This document shows, piece after piece, positions 36,062 to 49,227 of a stretch of 64,000 bases of DNA. The translations under genes and the position numbers were made by a program. How positions within the stretch are numbered: position 1 is the stretch's first letter; every line of letters starts with the position of its first letter. Origin of the DNA: Tubiluchus corallicola. Taxonomy: Eukaryota; Priapulida; Priapulimorpha; Priapulimorphida; Tubiluchidae. Under the pieces are notes generated by a model, which saw only the letters and a list, made by a program, of their open reading frames with translations, made no database searches and had not been told where the DNA came from. The stretch is from the NCBI GenBank assembly GCA_030141605.1, contig JAQGDQ010000018.1:521001-585000 (forward strand), in the 5' to 3' direction.

Positions 36062-39000
36062 ATCGGTGCAACCCGGATATGATAGATGATATAAAACAGG
36101 CAACGGAAAACGGGAGGGTAAAAAGTCAACAGCAACACTGGCATAAGCAAAATAGGCAAGAAAAACGGCAAAAGCAACTAAGGCAAAGGCAAACAAGACA
36201 AAAGTAAAAAGAACAATATATATTTTAAAAAAGCTACGTGCTGTTTTAATACAAAAGTTTTATTTGGCCCTTTTTGGAAGGCCTCAGGGCAAACCTCGTA
36301 GAAATTTTACACAAATGTCTGAGCAGCAGAGAGGACCGAACATATGCGTAATATAGTGAAAGCTCATAAGCTGTGATGATAAGCTGATATGAATTTTATG
36401 CACAGTGCAAGCGGTACACCCCCCCACCCGGCAATGAATTGTGTGCCTCATTTCTATTAACTAATTTACAATACATCAGTAATCATTTCGGTATAGTAAG
36501 CGAGCATATTGAGTCCAAATTATTAAGGAACCGTTTGTTCTTTTGAAAGCCACCGTTCACATATGAAATACATAGTAATTGAAATTGGTCTGACAAAATA
36601 ATTATGATGATAAATTAATTTTGTTCATTCCAAAAGTCAAGATATTAAAATTTTTGTAATCGAAAGTATTTTGCCATAGCAAGTACACTGTCTGTCCCTA
36701 AACTGAAAATTTTTTGATCTGTAAAAAATAACTTTGTGTTTGTGTGCACAAAATGACAACGTAGGGCAAATGGCCCATAGGTTATAGAACACTTTGCTAA
36801 ATTTAACTGTACATCAAAATAAAATACTAGGTAAACGTATCTTGTAGACTTAAAAGTATATTACATGAATAACATTTTGCAAAACTTACAAGTCTACACA
36901 TCACACAATATGGAAATGGCAAGCTCTGAAATTTAAAGGGAATCTTTTGTTCCACTAATACACCACACAACAAGGTACTGACACTAGAGGATTTGAGTAA
37001 ATTTACCACTTATTAAAATATTTTTATTTTTGCATGTCTGCAGTAAATATAGCTTATACGGCAAGTCAGTTTTAAACAAATGCCCTTTTTAGTTGATGCC
37101 TTTTCGAAAGTCTGCACATATCATTGTAAATAGCCCAATAAGGAAAAAAGTGATCGCTGCAATCCCAACATATATAATCTAGCAGAACGGTGAAAAACCT
37201 GTTCGTTTTGCCTAAAAGTTATGAAATTTTACACAATACTAGAACCCATCAAAGTGATTATTCTGGAGAGGAGGCCAATCGAAAATCACCAAATATGGCT
37301 ACCATTTTCAAGATGGCCGAAGAGATGACTGTCTGTAGCTATAAAGGCCATATCATAAGCCATACGAAATTGTCCATAACAGCCCTGTCAGTATTTTACG
37401 CCAATATTGGTTGCAACCAAATTTACAGAGACATGAAAAAATGGCTTGGAATACATTGCAAGTGATGTGTCAACACTGCTAGAGCTGAGCTGTCTGAGCA
37501 ACTGACTGAACGTATGCCTGTGTTTTGATGTATGCCTATATGACAAAGCTAGTATACTGATGTCAGTTGACAAAGCACCCAAAGACTTGTTCACAAGAAA
37601 GAGAAGGTCAATTGGAGCACATCTGACATGTAATATATCAGACAGGATAATTGGTAATTTTGTGATTTTAATGTATTTGTTAGAACAGGACTGCCTCAAC
37701 CTTACCATCACCATTTGACTGGGGATGGAAAAAGTCCACTAGTAACACATGGGAGCCAGGGCAGATGTAAATCCGAGCAAGTCCTGATTGTACAACTGTT
37801 CGAGCAAATGTGGTGGTGAATGTGGCAAAATTAATTTTTTCTAATTTTAACTACAAACTCTGACTTGAATAGTTTGTTTCTTACTGCAGTTGAAAATTGC
37901 TTTCTTACTACCCTATACTGAATGTGTATACACGAGACTGCTGATATTGTTACACTTCAATATGCACAATATTAATACTACCTTAAATGCTTGATCTTAA
38001 AAAATTATATCTAGCTGCAAAAATCATCACCCTATCTCCATTACAACATGTAGTATAGCTAATGAGTGGATGCACATTACAGAAGTGGATGCAGCTATCT
38101 TGGCAATCTTCTTGAGGTCCTAATTAGATGCTATCACAGGTGTTTTTGTGGTGGGTTCAGGGGTGGATTTCTTAACCTTTAAAAACTATATTTACATACC
38201 AAAATCAACATGTGATCTGCTCTAACAGTTTAAGATATGGCCTATATATGGCATGACAGCCATCTAGTTGGTGATCTCGAAAACGACAATCATTGTATTC
38301 ATTGGAGGATTTTTGAATGACCCCATATCCAAAATTAATGCTTGATGGGTTTTGGCATTGTGCAAAAGTTTCATAACCCTGAGACAAAATGAGCAATTTA
38401 CCGTTCTGCCGGACTATATGTCGGGGACTTGGTGGCCATTTTGCTTTTTGCATCCTTTTTGAAGTCCAGAAGTTTTTTATTTTTCACAAAGTCAAATTGA
38501 TAAAAATAATTTGTTTTTTTGTTGCTTTTACAATAAATCTTTCAGTGAAAATTGTATAATCAGCATAATGTCATTTTGTGGCAGCCCTTATGAAAATAGC
38601 CGCCATTTTGACACAATGGTAATACAAATGGATTTCTTAGGTGTCCAACTACCTTGTGGACTAGAGGTTATAATCACATCTTAGTGTTAATTTTCTGGGA
38701 TTCCTTTTTTTGATTATTATTGTTTACTCAATAATTTGGGGGACATCTTGTTTTTTTGCATTTTGATCTTAATTACTAATTTTTCAAGTTGACAACGGTT
38801 TTTCTGGATTCAGTATAGTAAAATTTATGACTATGTTTGCCCACTTTTAGCAAAAAATGCCCTAGAAGAAGCACTTTCAAGATTTTCTTCTAGTCTAAAT
38901 TTAGCGTTTTACCTGGAACTAGTTCTGCTCAAGATGTTCGATCTGTGCGATACTCATACCTCCAAGCTTGGCCTTTTGCTTATACTGCCCCCAGAATTAG

Positions 39001-39950
39001 GGCTTGATTCTTACCGGAGTGATGTGTAGTACCCCAGGGATATGTGAAGGGACAACATAGAACAATTTACATTTGAATGTAGTATGTCCTTGCTCATCAT
39101 TTTGTGAGGAACTACTATGAGCTAAGTAAAATTTCGCATTTTCTTAATATGCAGCAACTTTTGTGCTTGTACACCAATTTTGATGACTTTAATCTTTTAG
39201 CATTTTTAGTACTAACCTCTTCAAGATGCTTGCAATTTACAAGGTATTTACGTGTATATTTTTGGGACACACCGATCTGCAATTAAAACACTCTTATCCA
39301 AAAACTGTAAAGAATTCAGCTAAATAACTTTGCATTTCTCCATCATATTCATAAAGGATCACTCTCACTAGATTTTAAAGTAAGACCAGGTGATTGTTTA
39401 GACTCAATCTCGTTTTAATTTACTGTCCAAAATATACATTTTCTTGCCTACAAAAGTTAACAATTGTTCCTTATATTTGAATAATTAGCTTAGAAAGTTA
39501 ATTAATGGCAACCGAACACAATTATTTCTTACGTCAGAAACTAACCACAGTTTGTGCAATGGCAGGCGTCTTCCCTTGCGTGTCAAGCACATTTGCATAG
39601 GTGTTACAGCACTGCTTAAACACATGATGTCACAAAAAATGGCGTCATGAAACTAACACAGCAATTCACGATCATGGTTATCACGGTACCACCTTCTATT
39701 TGTCGGCCACACGCAAAAAAAGCGCTGCTGCCAATCTTAGTACATTCACTGAGCCGCGCATGGCTTTGAAAGTTTAACGAAATGTGAGTATCCGAGGTAC
39801 TTATTATTTAATCTAAGCTTTGACTTAAAATAAGCTATTGTAGTTTTCAATATTTTAGAGCAATCTTTATTCTGAACTCGTGTTTACACAATCATCCGGT
39901 GTTCCCCTAAGTAAAATCTGAGATAGTGAGGTGGGAAGTATTGGATGATT
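36062..39950. other. repeat-like noncoding stretch
   Basis: An A-rich block at about 36100-36215 repeats variants of GGCAAAAGCAA. The rest has phrases such as GCCGCCATTTTG and ATGGCTACCATTTTCAAG near 37.3 and 38.4-38.6 kb that look like old transposon sequence, but I cannot assign a family or boundaries. No exon chain is supported on either strand. Confidence 0.4.
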
Positions 39951-39954
39951 TTGC

Positions 39955-40250
39955 AATGAGTGACACAGAAGCCTTTGAAATGTGGTATTACAGAGTTTGG
40001 ATGCCTTAGCTGTAAAAGGAAAATCACAACTGAGAAAGTGTTAGACATGGCAGAGGAAATGAAGTTGAAGGATATCATCAAAAACCAGAAAGCTGAATAC
40101 CGTGGACATGTTTTAAGGCACAGCATACTGTCAGATGCAGTGATTGCTGGAAAGAAAGCTCGTATGAAAAATTAGGGGAAGACAGCAGACGTCGCGGATT
40201 GGTCAATTGGGATCAGTTACTGGACTAAGAGTAAGAAAGCCATCATCAGT
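39955..40250 (+). mobile_element. LINE ORF2 3' end fragment, decayed
   Basis: Reading through stops, the plus strand gives EAFEMWYYR, then KITTEKVLDMAEEMKLKDII, then KAEYRGHVLRH. This is the post-reverse-transcriptase C-terminal block common to many LINEs (AFEMW..R.L.I, ...GH..R). The fragment is short, has stop codons and lacks the reverse transcriptase itself, so it is a 5'-truncated dead insertion. Confidence 0.65.
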
Positions 40251-40259
40251 AAGAGTAAA

Positions 40260-43200
40260 AACAAAAATGAATGACATCAAACAATCTCCAATGCACAAAA
40301 TTATAAAAATAATAACAATAAAGTATAAAATGTTACTGTATTTAATATGGTATGCCTGATGTTGAGAGACTCAAGAGTAACATCATAGCTTCTTGAATCA
40401 TTGAATCAGTTTACTAAAATAAAACAGAGATTAACCTAATGCCTGAAAAGTCACAAAGCAGTAATCAAATTTTGAATGAATACTTTCTTGACATGGAATT
40501 AGCAGAATGTCAACTAAAAAAAATTAATACAGACACATATACAGAACATGTAGCCAAAATAGTCACTTGTAAATATACTATCGACAATACCTATAGCTGA
40601 GGATAAGTAAAAAAAAGAAAAACCATGAAAATACTGGTACAAACTAGCAAAGCAAAATTGTGTGTATGTGTGTGGAAATCAAAAGGCATTCAAAGGAAAA
40701 TTGACAATGATGATGTGCCAGCCATGATCTTCATGGGACAAGTGATGAGTCTAGTGACATTGACAATTAAGACAACTGATGACATTAAACCAATCACAAT
40801 AAATTGCATCAGTGTTTCATCTAGCTTTATGTTAGTTAGCATACTTAAGGTAATGGTATGAAAGCAGCACACTAACTACGAAATAAAAGTAGCTCTAAAG
40901 TGATTAATTCTGGCTGATTTCAAAGCCATGACGTAAGTTGCCCTGCAAAGGTCAGTTACTGTTAGAGCTAATATTCAGATCGCAAATTAGTGCATTTGGG
41001 GTTGTAATACTTTGTCTCACCAACAGTATTTACACAGTATTTTCAAATGTAACATATACCAGCTATAATAAAAGTTCTGGCTAACAATATTACAGGCAGG
41101 GGTTAAGGGCAGAATCGGGTTTTGGGTCGGGATCAGCAGTTTGGGATTGGAGTTCAGGATTCTAATTGAGTTCAGAATTTTTCAGGGTTCAGGATCAGGT
41201 GGTTGGGTCAATGTTCGGATCAGAAAGAAAGAATTGGTTCAGGGTTCCCGATCCCAAACCATACATATAATCATCACTAAATGGAGCAGTCAAATTCCAC
41301 AATTGTAGCTCCTATTAATTAGATGCCTCTAAAATCCTAGATGAAAAAAATGTTATCTAGGCTATGCGCAGATTCCATCCACACTGTCTGGCTCTACGCC
41401 AGCTAGAAATGGCTTAATTGCCTTATAATTCTGTGAATGATAAACAGTTGATAAACCCATTAATTGTGGGTTCATATCATCAATAATAATAATCTTTTAA
41501 GACACTAAAATTACAATAATTAATTGATAAAACAGTTGTTTACTGTCCATCTGCTAGTAGAATTATGTGTATTCCCTCTTTCTTTCTGTGATATCTGTGT
41601 AAACAAAACTTGCTCTGAAGTGCATACTTCTCTATGCTATGAAAATATAAGCATAATGATAATCTTCAGCTCTGAAGTTAAACTGTTAGAAACAATGATT
41701 GTGCATTAACGAACTAAAAATTGCTTAGCAGATTTTTGATACTAGTAGCAGTAAGACAAGAATCATATATTTCGATATTCAGTGTTTTATATATTTTCAT
41801 AAATTGTTTCAACATTATTAGCAAATCATGCCCATCAAAACAAATTAGTCACACTCAAAAATGGCTGAAAATGCACGCTCCCTCTGTATGTGTTGCAAAA
41901 AGAAAGTCACATGTTTGCCTTGAACATTTTAAAAAATAACAGCTGACAAATGAGATGGGTTAATAAAATCTCAACTAAAAGTATGTTCTCACAAACTTTA
42001 AGCAACGAATAACTTGGTAAGAGTCTCATTTTTCTAGGTATGCTTTAAAAACTTGAAGTAAACGTTATTTTTTCAAACATCACAATATTTTCAACATTGG
42101 GTTCAGGTTTCAGGGTTGTGATGGGAAGCGAGGTCTGGGACCTGTTTCGGGACAAACTGAGTTTGAGCTCGTCTAGCATACTGCATAATTAAAACACATG
42201 CATACAAATGGTAACATCTTTTTAGAATATACCTCATGTAGCTGATTACATAATAATAGTTTAGTGTAAGAACACTATGGCTCTAATTGTGCCCCTCTAT
42301 CATATTGGCTACATCCTACTTGTGATGTAGGCATTACTATTTACTGTTAGCCTCTGCCCAATCTGGGCTTCCCTGTTGCAGTCAGTTGCAACACTACCAC
42401 TTTAAGCTAATGAGTCTGTTGCCATGAAACTTCTTTACTGTTGTCTGTAAAATAGTTTATTTTGGCTAAATCCATGCAGTTCTAGTGTTTCCTGTTAGTG
42501 ACTTTACATTTTGGTACCATGACTTTTCATCTGGACTTGCAGCACAGAGACATTGCTTGTGGACAGTGTTCTTGTTTTTTTTTGTTGGGCTACATCATGT
42601 GTCTGATTAACTTTTTGGACATGGCTGTTTTGACAGAACTCCAATATAGAACTGAAAAGGTTCTAATGATAACAATGATTTTGGCTGATAATTTTATGAT
42701 ATTTATGATTATGAAATTTATCCATGACATTATAATGTGATATTTTATGTACAAGGCAATCTCGCTTGTTGTAAAATCCTCGAGCATTGTTTAGACAGCT
42801 GCAATTTCCTCAATGATACGGATGATGTTTGAAACTGATGTGTTTATCATGATGAGTATCTGTTTGTGGATGCATTGCTGTATTACGCTTCTGTCGATTT
42901 TTTGATGAAGTGATGGCGCTAAAGCCAATCAAAATATTCAGCATGAATATATTATAGTAATGTATGGTACAGGTTCCAGCTTGTGCTAGGACCTACATAA
43001 GTAAACACATACCCTATATGTCATAATTCGTGCAGCTACAGAAAGTCCATTCTAATGTAACTCAGTAAAGGACGATAATTACTAATTTGTTGTAATGAAT
43101 TTGAAAACAAATCGTATGCGGGAAGTGTCAAACAGTGAATCAAATTTTGAATTCTTTATCTACTACAGTGAGAAGAATTCCTTATCTGATACTCACCAAA

Positions 43201-43440
43201 TGTTCTAGCACAGGATATTGATCTTATGCTGGCGCTAACTAAAACTATAAAAATAACAATAATTGCATTCTGAATATTGTTTATGTGAACTGATTGCAGA
43301 AACACGTGTTTACACAAAATTTGTGATCATCTTCTTAATACCGGAAATCTTTTCGCACGAGTGTTGATTTAGGCAAATGTCTTTGCTTTCGCCCTTACCT
43401 CCGGCCTCTGGTCACTAACGCAAATACAAAATCTCCGTCA
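40260..43440. other. noncoding stretch with G-rich degenerate repeat
   Basis: At about 41095-41265 and again at about 42098-42165 the plus strand is rich in TTCAGG, GGGTT and GGGATC variants, a degenerate direct repeat of unknown origin. Elsewhere the sequence is AT-rich. I see no supported gene. Confidence 0.4.
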
Positions 43441-43665
43441 GTAGTATATATATATATATATATAATAATCTTTATTTGCCATTAAAAACATTGATAATTA
43501 CTGATAAAAACTTTACAGAGATAATCAATCAGTGTTAGTTAATAAAAACTTACACTGCTGAAGGCAAATGCGTCAGTGCAATCTAAACTACTGTGCAGTA
43601 ATGACGAATAAAATCAAACATATTTACAACTATACACAAAAAATATAAAAAAAACTATGATTTAA

Positions 43666-44470
43666 TTAATATGGCCGTGGGTATATGAATTCGGAATTAG
43701 TGTGTATGTTGTCGTACTGGTGTGATGGTATTTCATATCTGGTTAATATTAGTGATTTTAATTTTGTTTTAAATGCTGATAGGGACTTGATTTGTTTAAC
43801 CTGTAATGGTAGAGAATTCCAAAGTAGAATTGCTTGTTTGATTACAGAGTTCGTTCCATAGTGGCTATTTGTCCTAATTTGTTTTAGATTGCTTGTTCTG
43901 TAATTAACGATAGGATTTGGAAAAAAAGGTAAATCTGTTATTCTGGAATAGTTTGCTGATGTTGTTAATGTATTTAAATATAAAAAGCAGAGTAAAATAT
44001 TCTTTGTGTGCTTCAATGATTGGGAATTTTAAAGTTTTTCTCAGGTTAGTTGTTGAAGCTTTGAATTTTTGTCTACCTGCCTTGTGTTTGTATGAGTACC
44101 CAGCTATCAATCTCAACGCATAGTTTTGAAGGAGATTTAATTTTAAGTAATTTTCTCTTTTGGTTTTTTGAAGTAGCGTACATCCATATAAGAAGTGTGA
44201 TAGAACTAAAGTTTTATATATTAGTGTTTTAGTTTCCTTTGTTAGTTGCCCTTTAACTTGTCGGAGATACGATGTGCTAGATGCCATTTTTGTGTATATG
44301 TTATTAAAGTGATCATCCCATGAAAGATTATTGTCTACTTGTATGCCCAGGAATTTAACATTGTTAGTTTGTTTGATTACAGCATTATCTATTGTCAAAG
44401 TGGTTGATGATGCATCATTAGTATTTAATGAGGGTGACAGTATCATGAATTCTGTTTTGTCATTATTCAT
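43666..44470 (-). pseudogene. LINE ORF2 C-terminal part
   Basis: Two overlapping frames (44470-43904 and 44016-43666) continue the reverse transcriptase: NNDKTEFMIL and KFLGIQVDNNLSWDDH, then the C-terminal block with AILLWNSLP and FKTKLKSLI. The change of frame near 43990 is a further disabling indel. Confidence 0.8.
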
Positions 44471-45066
44471 TTTAGCTTGTAATGACTAAATGCCATATTT
44501 ATATTTTTTATATCTTCTTCTAAATAATTTTTTGCAGTTTGGACATTTTCATAGGCTATGTAGATTGTAGTGTCATCAGCGTATTGCGTTATTTGTGAGT
44601 GTTTTAATACACTGGATATGTTGTTTATATATAGGCAAAATAATAACGGACCTAGTAGTGTTCCTTGCGGTATACCTCTGTTTAATGTGGCCCAGTCAGA
44701 AAAGTTGGTTGTATCTAACTTTACTCGTTGTTGTCTATCTTTGAGATAATTTTGTATCAGTTTTAACGATATCGAATCTAATCCGATTTGTTTTAAATTA
44801 TCGTAAAGTAGTTCGTGATTAATGCTATCGAAAGCTTTACTTAAATCCAAAAATGCTGCTAAAATGTATTGCTTGTTGTCTAAACTATGTCTCCAATTTT
44901 CTGTTGTGTGTATTAGGGCGTCAATGGTTGAATGGTGTTTACGGAAGCCAAACTGATGTTTTGATAAAAGTTCATGTTTATTTACATATGAATTTATCTG
45001 ATCATAAATTACCCTTTCCCAAACTTTGCCGAAACAATGGATTACGGAAATTGGGCGATAATTCAT
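44467..45066 (-). pseudogene. LINE reverse transcriptase core
   Basis: 199 codons with the RT blocks in order: NYRPISV, HQFGFRKHHST, FLDLSKAFDSINH, RGIPQGTLLGPLLFCLYIN and YADDTTIY (the catalytic YADD). These residues are intact although the ORF is cut at both ends by frameshifts. Confidence 0.9.
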
Positions 45067-46193
45067 GGGATCACATTTTGGATCTTTTTATGGATTGGAG
45101 TCACGTTTGCCATTTTACATACCGTTGGAAATTCGCCTCTCATAATTATCTGATTAGCAATGTAAGTCATATGCGGGGCTATTACAGATGCACTATCTTT
45201 TAGAATTTTGATAGGAATATCTGATGGTCCACTCCCTTTGTTGGAACTTAGGTTATTTAATATGTCGTTAATTTCTCCTACTGTGACGCTTTTGAATGAG
45301 AATACTGTGTTAGACGATTTGTTTTTTAATTTATTAATTATATTATTGCTAATATGAGAAGCCACTCCCTTAAAATTTCCAAGATTCAGGAATATTGCAT
45401 TTAGCGCATTGGCAATATCTTTGGGTTTTGTAATAAAAGTGTTGTTGATCTTAATTTCGTCAACACGCGTTAGTTTGTTACGGCATTTATTTATTACATT
45501 GTTAATAATTTTCCATTTTTCTTTGGTAATTGTTGCATTTTTACATTGTTGTTGTATATGTTTATTTTTCAAGCATTTATTAAGATTATTAAATTGATTT
45601 CTCTTTTTTTTATAATTGTTATGATTGTTTTTAGTTTTGTTCTTTTCCCATATATTATACATTCTGTTTTTCGCTATTCTTAGTTTGTCAAGTTCAGGTG
45701 TTGTCCAGGTACTTTCGTTATTGAGTTTGCTTTGTTGTGGGATTTGCTTTACGTTTTTATATGGTGCATGTACATTAAGGCAATATTCGACATTATATGT
45801 CAGAATATTAACTTGTGTATCTATTTTATCAGTCATATATATGGAGGTCCAGTTCATTTTTGCTAAGTCGATTAAGTATGAATGTTTGTTGTATTGGGCG
45901 TAGTCTCTCATTAAATGCCAGACTGAATTTTGGTTATTATTATGCTGTGGGGTCATTTTATCTACTAATATTGTGAAATGATGATCTGAATAATCACACG
46001 GGAAAGTATCATATGCTACGAAATTATTGTTACTATTCGAAATGAAATGGTCGATTACTGTGGCTGATGTTTTAGAAATTCGAGTAGGTTTATTGTTGTT
46101 AAGTATGTGGACATTATATTGTTTTAAGAGCTCTGTGTATGTTTTGTATGCCAGTGTGTTTGTAGCTAAAATATCAAGGTTGAAATCGCCCAT
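45063..46193 (-). pseudogene. LINE endonuclease-to-RT portion of ORF2
   Basis: 376 codons from the GDFN motif of an AP-type endonuclease through SDH to the start of the reverse transcriptase (LSSNKGSGPSDIPIKILK, then ANVTPIHKK). The frame ends in TGA at 45063, exactly where the next ORF begins in another frame, so a one-base indel separates the two. Confidence 0.85.
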
Positions 46194-46604
46194 TATAGAA
46201 CTTTTTTGGTGACTTGTCGTCAGATGTCACTAGTTTCATCACGCGTACACTTGTTGAGCAAAAATCATAGGCTAAGGTAATCTTAAAAATGCTTTTCGAT
46301 CCTTTTTTGCCATTACTCGCTGTTTGCTTCCTAGCCCTCCGCTGATTGAACGTTTGCATTACGACTGGCTAACTGAGAAACTAATAAAGGATTTATCGCT
46401 TATCAGTATTAACAGAAACATTACTAAGAAAACCTGCAATTACTACACAAATTAAAATTCTCTAGTTCAACGAGTATAGTTTGCGTTATGCTAATGACAT
46501 TGTTCTATTAGTGGCAAACGCAGAAAAAACACTTCCTTCAGTCTGAATCAACGAATGGTGAATATGCTCAATTTGCTCATAGCTATAGTCATAGTCATAG
46601 CTTT

Positions 46605-46730
46605 GTTCATAGCATTAGTGCAGCGTTCACATAACTTACAGAGATTAATTGCCACATCCCCAGACCAGTTCATAGCATTAGTGCAGCATTCACATAACTT
46701 ACAGAGATTAATTGCCACATCCTCAGATCA
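46605..46730 (+). repeat. 63-bp tandem duplication
   Basis: Two head-to-tail copies (46605-46667 and 46668-46730) differ at about four bases. Because 63 is divisible by three, the frame through it encodes a 21-residue unit twice (FIALVQ.SHNLQRLIATS), but no start or splice context shows that it is translated. Confidence 0.85.
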
Positions 46731-46814
46731 GTCCAGGGCAAATCAGATAATGATGGCCAGAAAGAATTTAATTTAAAACGCAATTATTTTTTGCAATCAT
46801 ACCATGCTATAACT

Positions 46815-46882
46815 CATTATTATTATTACTATTATTATTATTATTAATATTGTTGTTGTTGTTGTTGTTGTTATTGCTATTG

Positions 46883-46913
<31 letters not shown>

Positions 46914-46920
46914 TGTTATT
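46815..46920. repeat. (TTA)n/(TTG)n microsatellite
   Basis: About 106 bases of trinucleotide repeat, mostly TTA with an internal run of TTG and single-base interruptions. Confidence 0.95.
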
Positions 46921-47086
46921 AGAACTATGTTATATAACTGTTGCTATATGAATGTCTGCGCATTAAAATTACTGCGTAGATCTTACTATTATTCTTTTAT
47001 TTCTCACCGTATGGTACAGCCATAATTATGTAGGCCTACATTTGTTAACATGCACAAAAAGTCAAAACATTAGCAAGAGCTAGTAT

Positions 47087-47173
47087 GCACACACGCATGC
47101 ACATTGCACACATACATGCACACCCTCACACACACGCACATGCACGCACGCACACATGCACGCACACACACAA
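47087..47173. repeat. (CA)n-type imperfect microsatellite
   Basis: A purine-pyrimidine alternating tract of CA with CG and TGCA interruptions. Such tracts can adopt Z-DNA. Similar tracts occur at 50.7 kb and 59.9 kb. Confidence 0.9.
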
Positions 47174-48238
47174 CAAAACAATGAAAGAAATTAGTAATCA
47201 TAAAACAAACAATTCATGAAAAAGGTGAAGTACGTAAAAATATCAGTTTTTACTTTTATGCATTTACTTTGGCTGCTATTACTTTCACATGTAATCTTGT
47301 AAACACACATATTACCATATAAACACACACACATATTTAAAAAAAGCACTTAAAGGTAATTCGTACTTTTTCTTAAATTACACTGACCATCAGTTAGTTA
47401 TAAATATAACGTTAATTAATATGATCAATGTCAGAGTTTGAATTTTCTTTAAAAAAATAAGTTTCTTATATCAGTTAAAAAGTTAGTTAGAGAAATACTA
47501 GTAAAAAGTTTAAAAGATGCAAACATAGTGCCACAGTAATAATAGATCAATTTATTCATTAAAACTTTAACACTCTCATTACGTCTACAATTGACTATCT
47601 TCCCTATAGGCTGTGTTCCAGCAAACTTTTAAAACATTTTCTTGCTCACAAGATAATGAGCCAACTTTACGGCGTACAATAGAATTATTGGTAAACAGGT
47701 GTGCATTATCAAAGTTTTAGACATCATTTTGTTACATCTTTCTCTTAGAGATGACAATATCGAATTCAAAAATACGTCAAATTTGCTGTTTTTATTGTAA
47801 TGTCTATTATAGAGCTCTTACCTGATTTTATATTCCTAAATATTCGTTCTCGTCTTTCCGAATCTGTGTTTTACTTTAATATATATCAAAATTACTTTAT
47901 ATTTATCTTTATTTATTTAACGTGGATTAACAAAACAGTTATAAGTGATACGAATCTCAAAACGTGCAGGTGCTAGTGACACTCATTAAAAAACGCATAA
48001 TTCAACAATCAACAGGATTTTCAACGCAAATAACGTTAATTATGCATACATTATAGTAAAGCGGTGTAATATGGACACGCGGGTAATATGGACCCTTTGG
48101 GTCAAATTTAATTTGCTCTCTTACAAGTATTTGCACAGTTAGTCCATAAAAGTTGAAATGTATAATAAGCTGGTAGCTTCAGCTTTTGCAGGCTTGAATA
48201 AGGGGTTCATATTTCCCAATTCAATCTGTGAATGTAAG

Positions 48239-49227
48239 TAAAAATGGCATAGGAAAAATGGCACGGTAAAAATGACACAGAAAAAATGGCACAAGAAACA
48301 TGACACAAATAGAAAATTGGTAAAAATTACACAGGAAAAAAATGGCACACTTAGAAATATATGTAATTACGGTTAGGATTACAGTGGGGTATAATTATTT
48401 TAGCTATTTTTACTTCTGCCATGGAAATTATGTTTCAACACAGTTTGTTTGTTTCGTTGTTTTTTGTCTGTTATGGGAACTTATGGCAATAAGCCTTTTA
48501 CGCAAAAACTATCTAGCAGATTTCCAAGAAACTTTGTGAAGAAAGGTGGGTATAGAAGCGCAAATTTTTTCGTCGATTCTTTATTCGCAGTAATTTGGCA
48601 GAATACCACGTACAAGAAACGTTCGTGAAGCACTTCATGGAGGTCTCGGAGGTAGTCTTTAGTACTTTATTATCTCTCCCAGGACACACAACTACGAGTT
48701 AGTTTCAGGTTCCATTTCGAGAAAATCTAGCTTGTAAAACTGTGTAACGCTGTCTATAATCCTTGCTTATTAATGCGTATAATCGTATAAGGTGACTTGG
48801 TACGTGTATATTTGCCAGTTTATCACCACCGCCAAAATTTTTGTAGATAAATACTATGTGGAACATGCGTGCATTATTGATTATAAATCAATTTAATGAA
48901 CAAATATTTTGCTAGTCTATATAATACCAACACAAGTGCATATTTGTGTGTTTGCTTGTTTATCTTTGTGTTAAATTTTTTGGATCAAATGAATCAGACA
49001 AATAAGATTAGAATTGTTCGGCTTTGGCAGAGATCTGCTTCCTACCGAATGCATTAGCGCATTCTAGTTTCATCATAGAAATCAATCATTATAGAAGGCA
49101 CCAAAATAACACGTGCCATTTTTCCTATTTTTCCATTTGTGCCATTTTTACCTGTGCCATTTTTTCCTGTGCCATTTCTTCGTGTGCCATTTTTACCGTA
49201 CCATTTTTTTCTGTGCAATTTTTACCA
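48239..49227. mobile_element. foldback element with inverted minisatellite arms
   Basis: The left arm (48239-48350) is a run of ~14-base units like TAAAAATGGCACAG. The right arm (49110-49227) is the same array in reverse orientation, and both arms carry an ACAAATRGAAAA variant at a comparable place. About 760 bases lie between them. A third array with the same units and ~200 bases of matching flank is at 62771-63070. This fits a foldback-type nonautonomous DNA element. No transposase is present. ORFs across the arms are by-products of the repeat. Confidence 0.65.

Larger units (their letters stand above)
43445..46230 (-). mobile_element. CR1/Jockey-like LINE, 5'-truncated and frameshifted
   Basis: The minus strand carries the C-terminal part of the endonuclease (46193 onward: MGDFNLDIL, later YSDHHFTI), then reverse transcriptase, then a C-terminal domain. 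The 3' end is an AATAAAG-type tail followed by (TA)n at 43464-43445, as in LINEs that end in microsatellites. Frame changes occur near 45065, 44468 and 43990. Upstream of about 46230 the endonuclease cannot be followed, so the 5' end is missing. The element is dead. Assignment to CR1 or Jockey is by overall look only. Confidence 0.85.
46231..48238. other. noncoding stretch with simple repeats
   Basis: Besides the listed 63-bp duplication and microsatellites, no gene is supported. The open frame at 46555-46776 is explained by the 63-bp duplication, whose length is a multiple of three. Confidence 0.5.

Noticed and set aside
37190-37714. ORFs on both strands near 37.3-37.7 kb
   Set aside because: They suggest old transposon sequence but contain no motif I can name, and stops break any longer reading.
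46815-47173. CRISPR-like array
   Set aside because: The repeats are simple tri- and dinucleotide microsatellites without spacers, in an animal genome.
48139-48348. Cys/Phe-rich minus-strand ORF of 69 codons
   Set aside because: It is a translation of the AAAAATGGCAC minisatellite arm; the residue pattern mirrors the DNA repeat.
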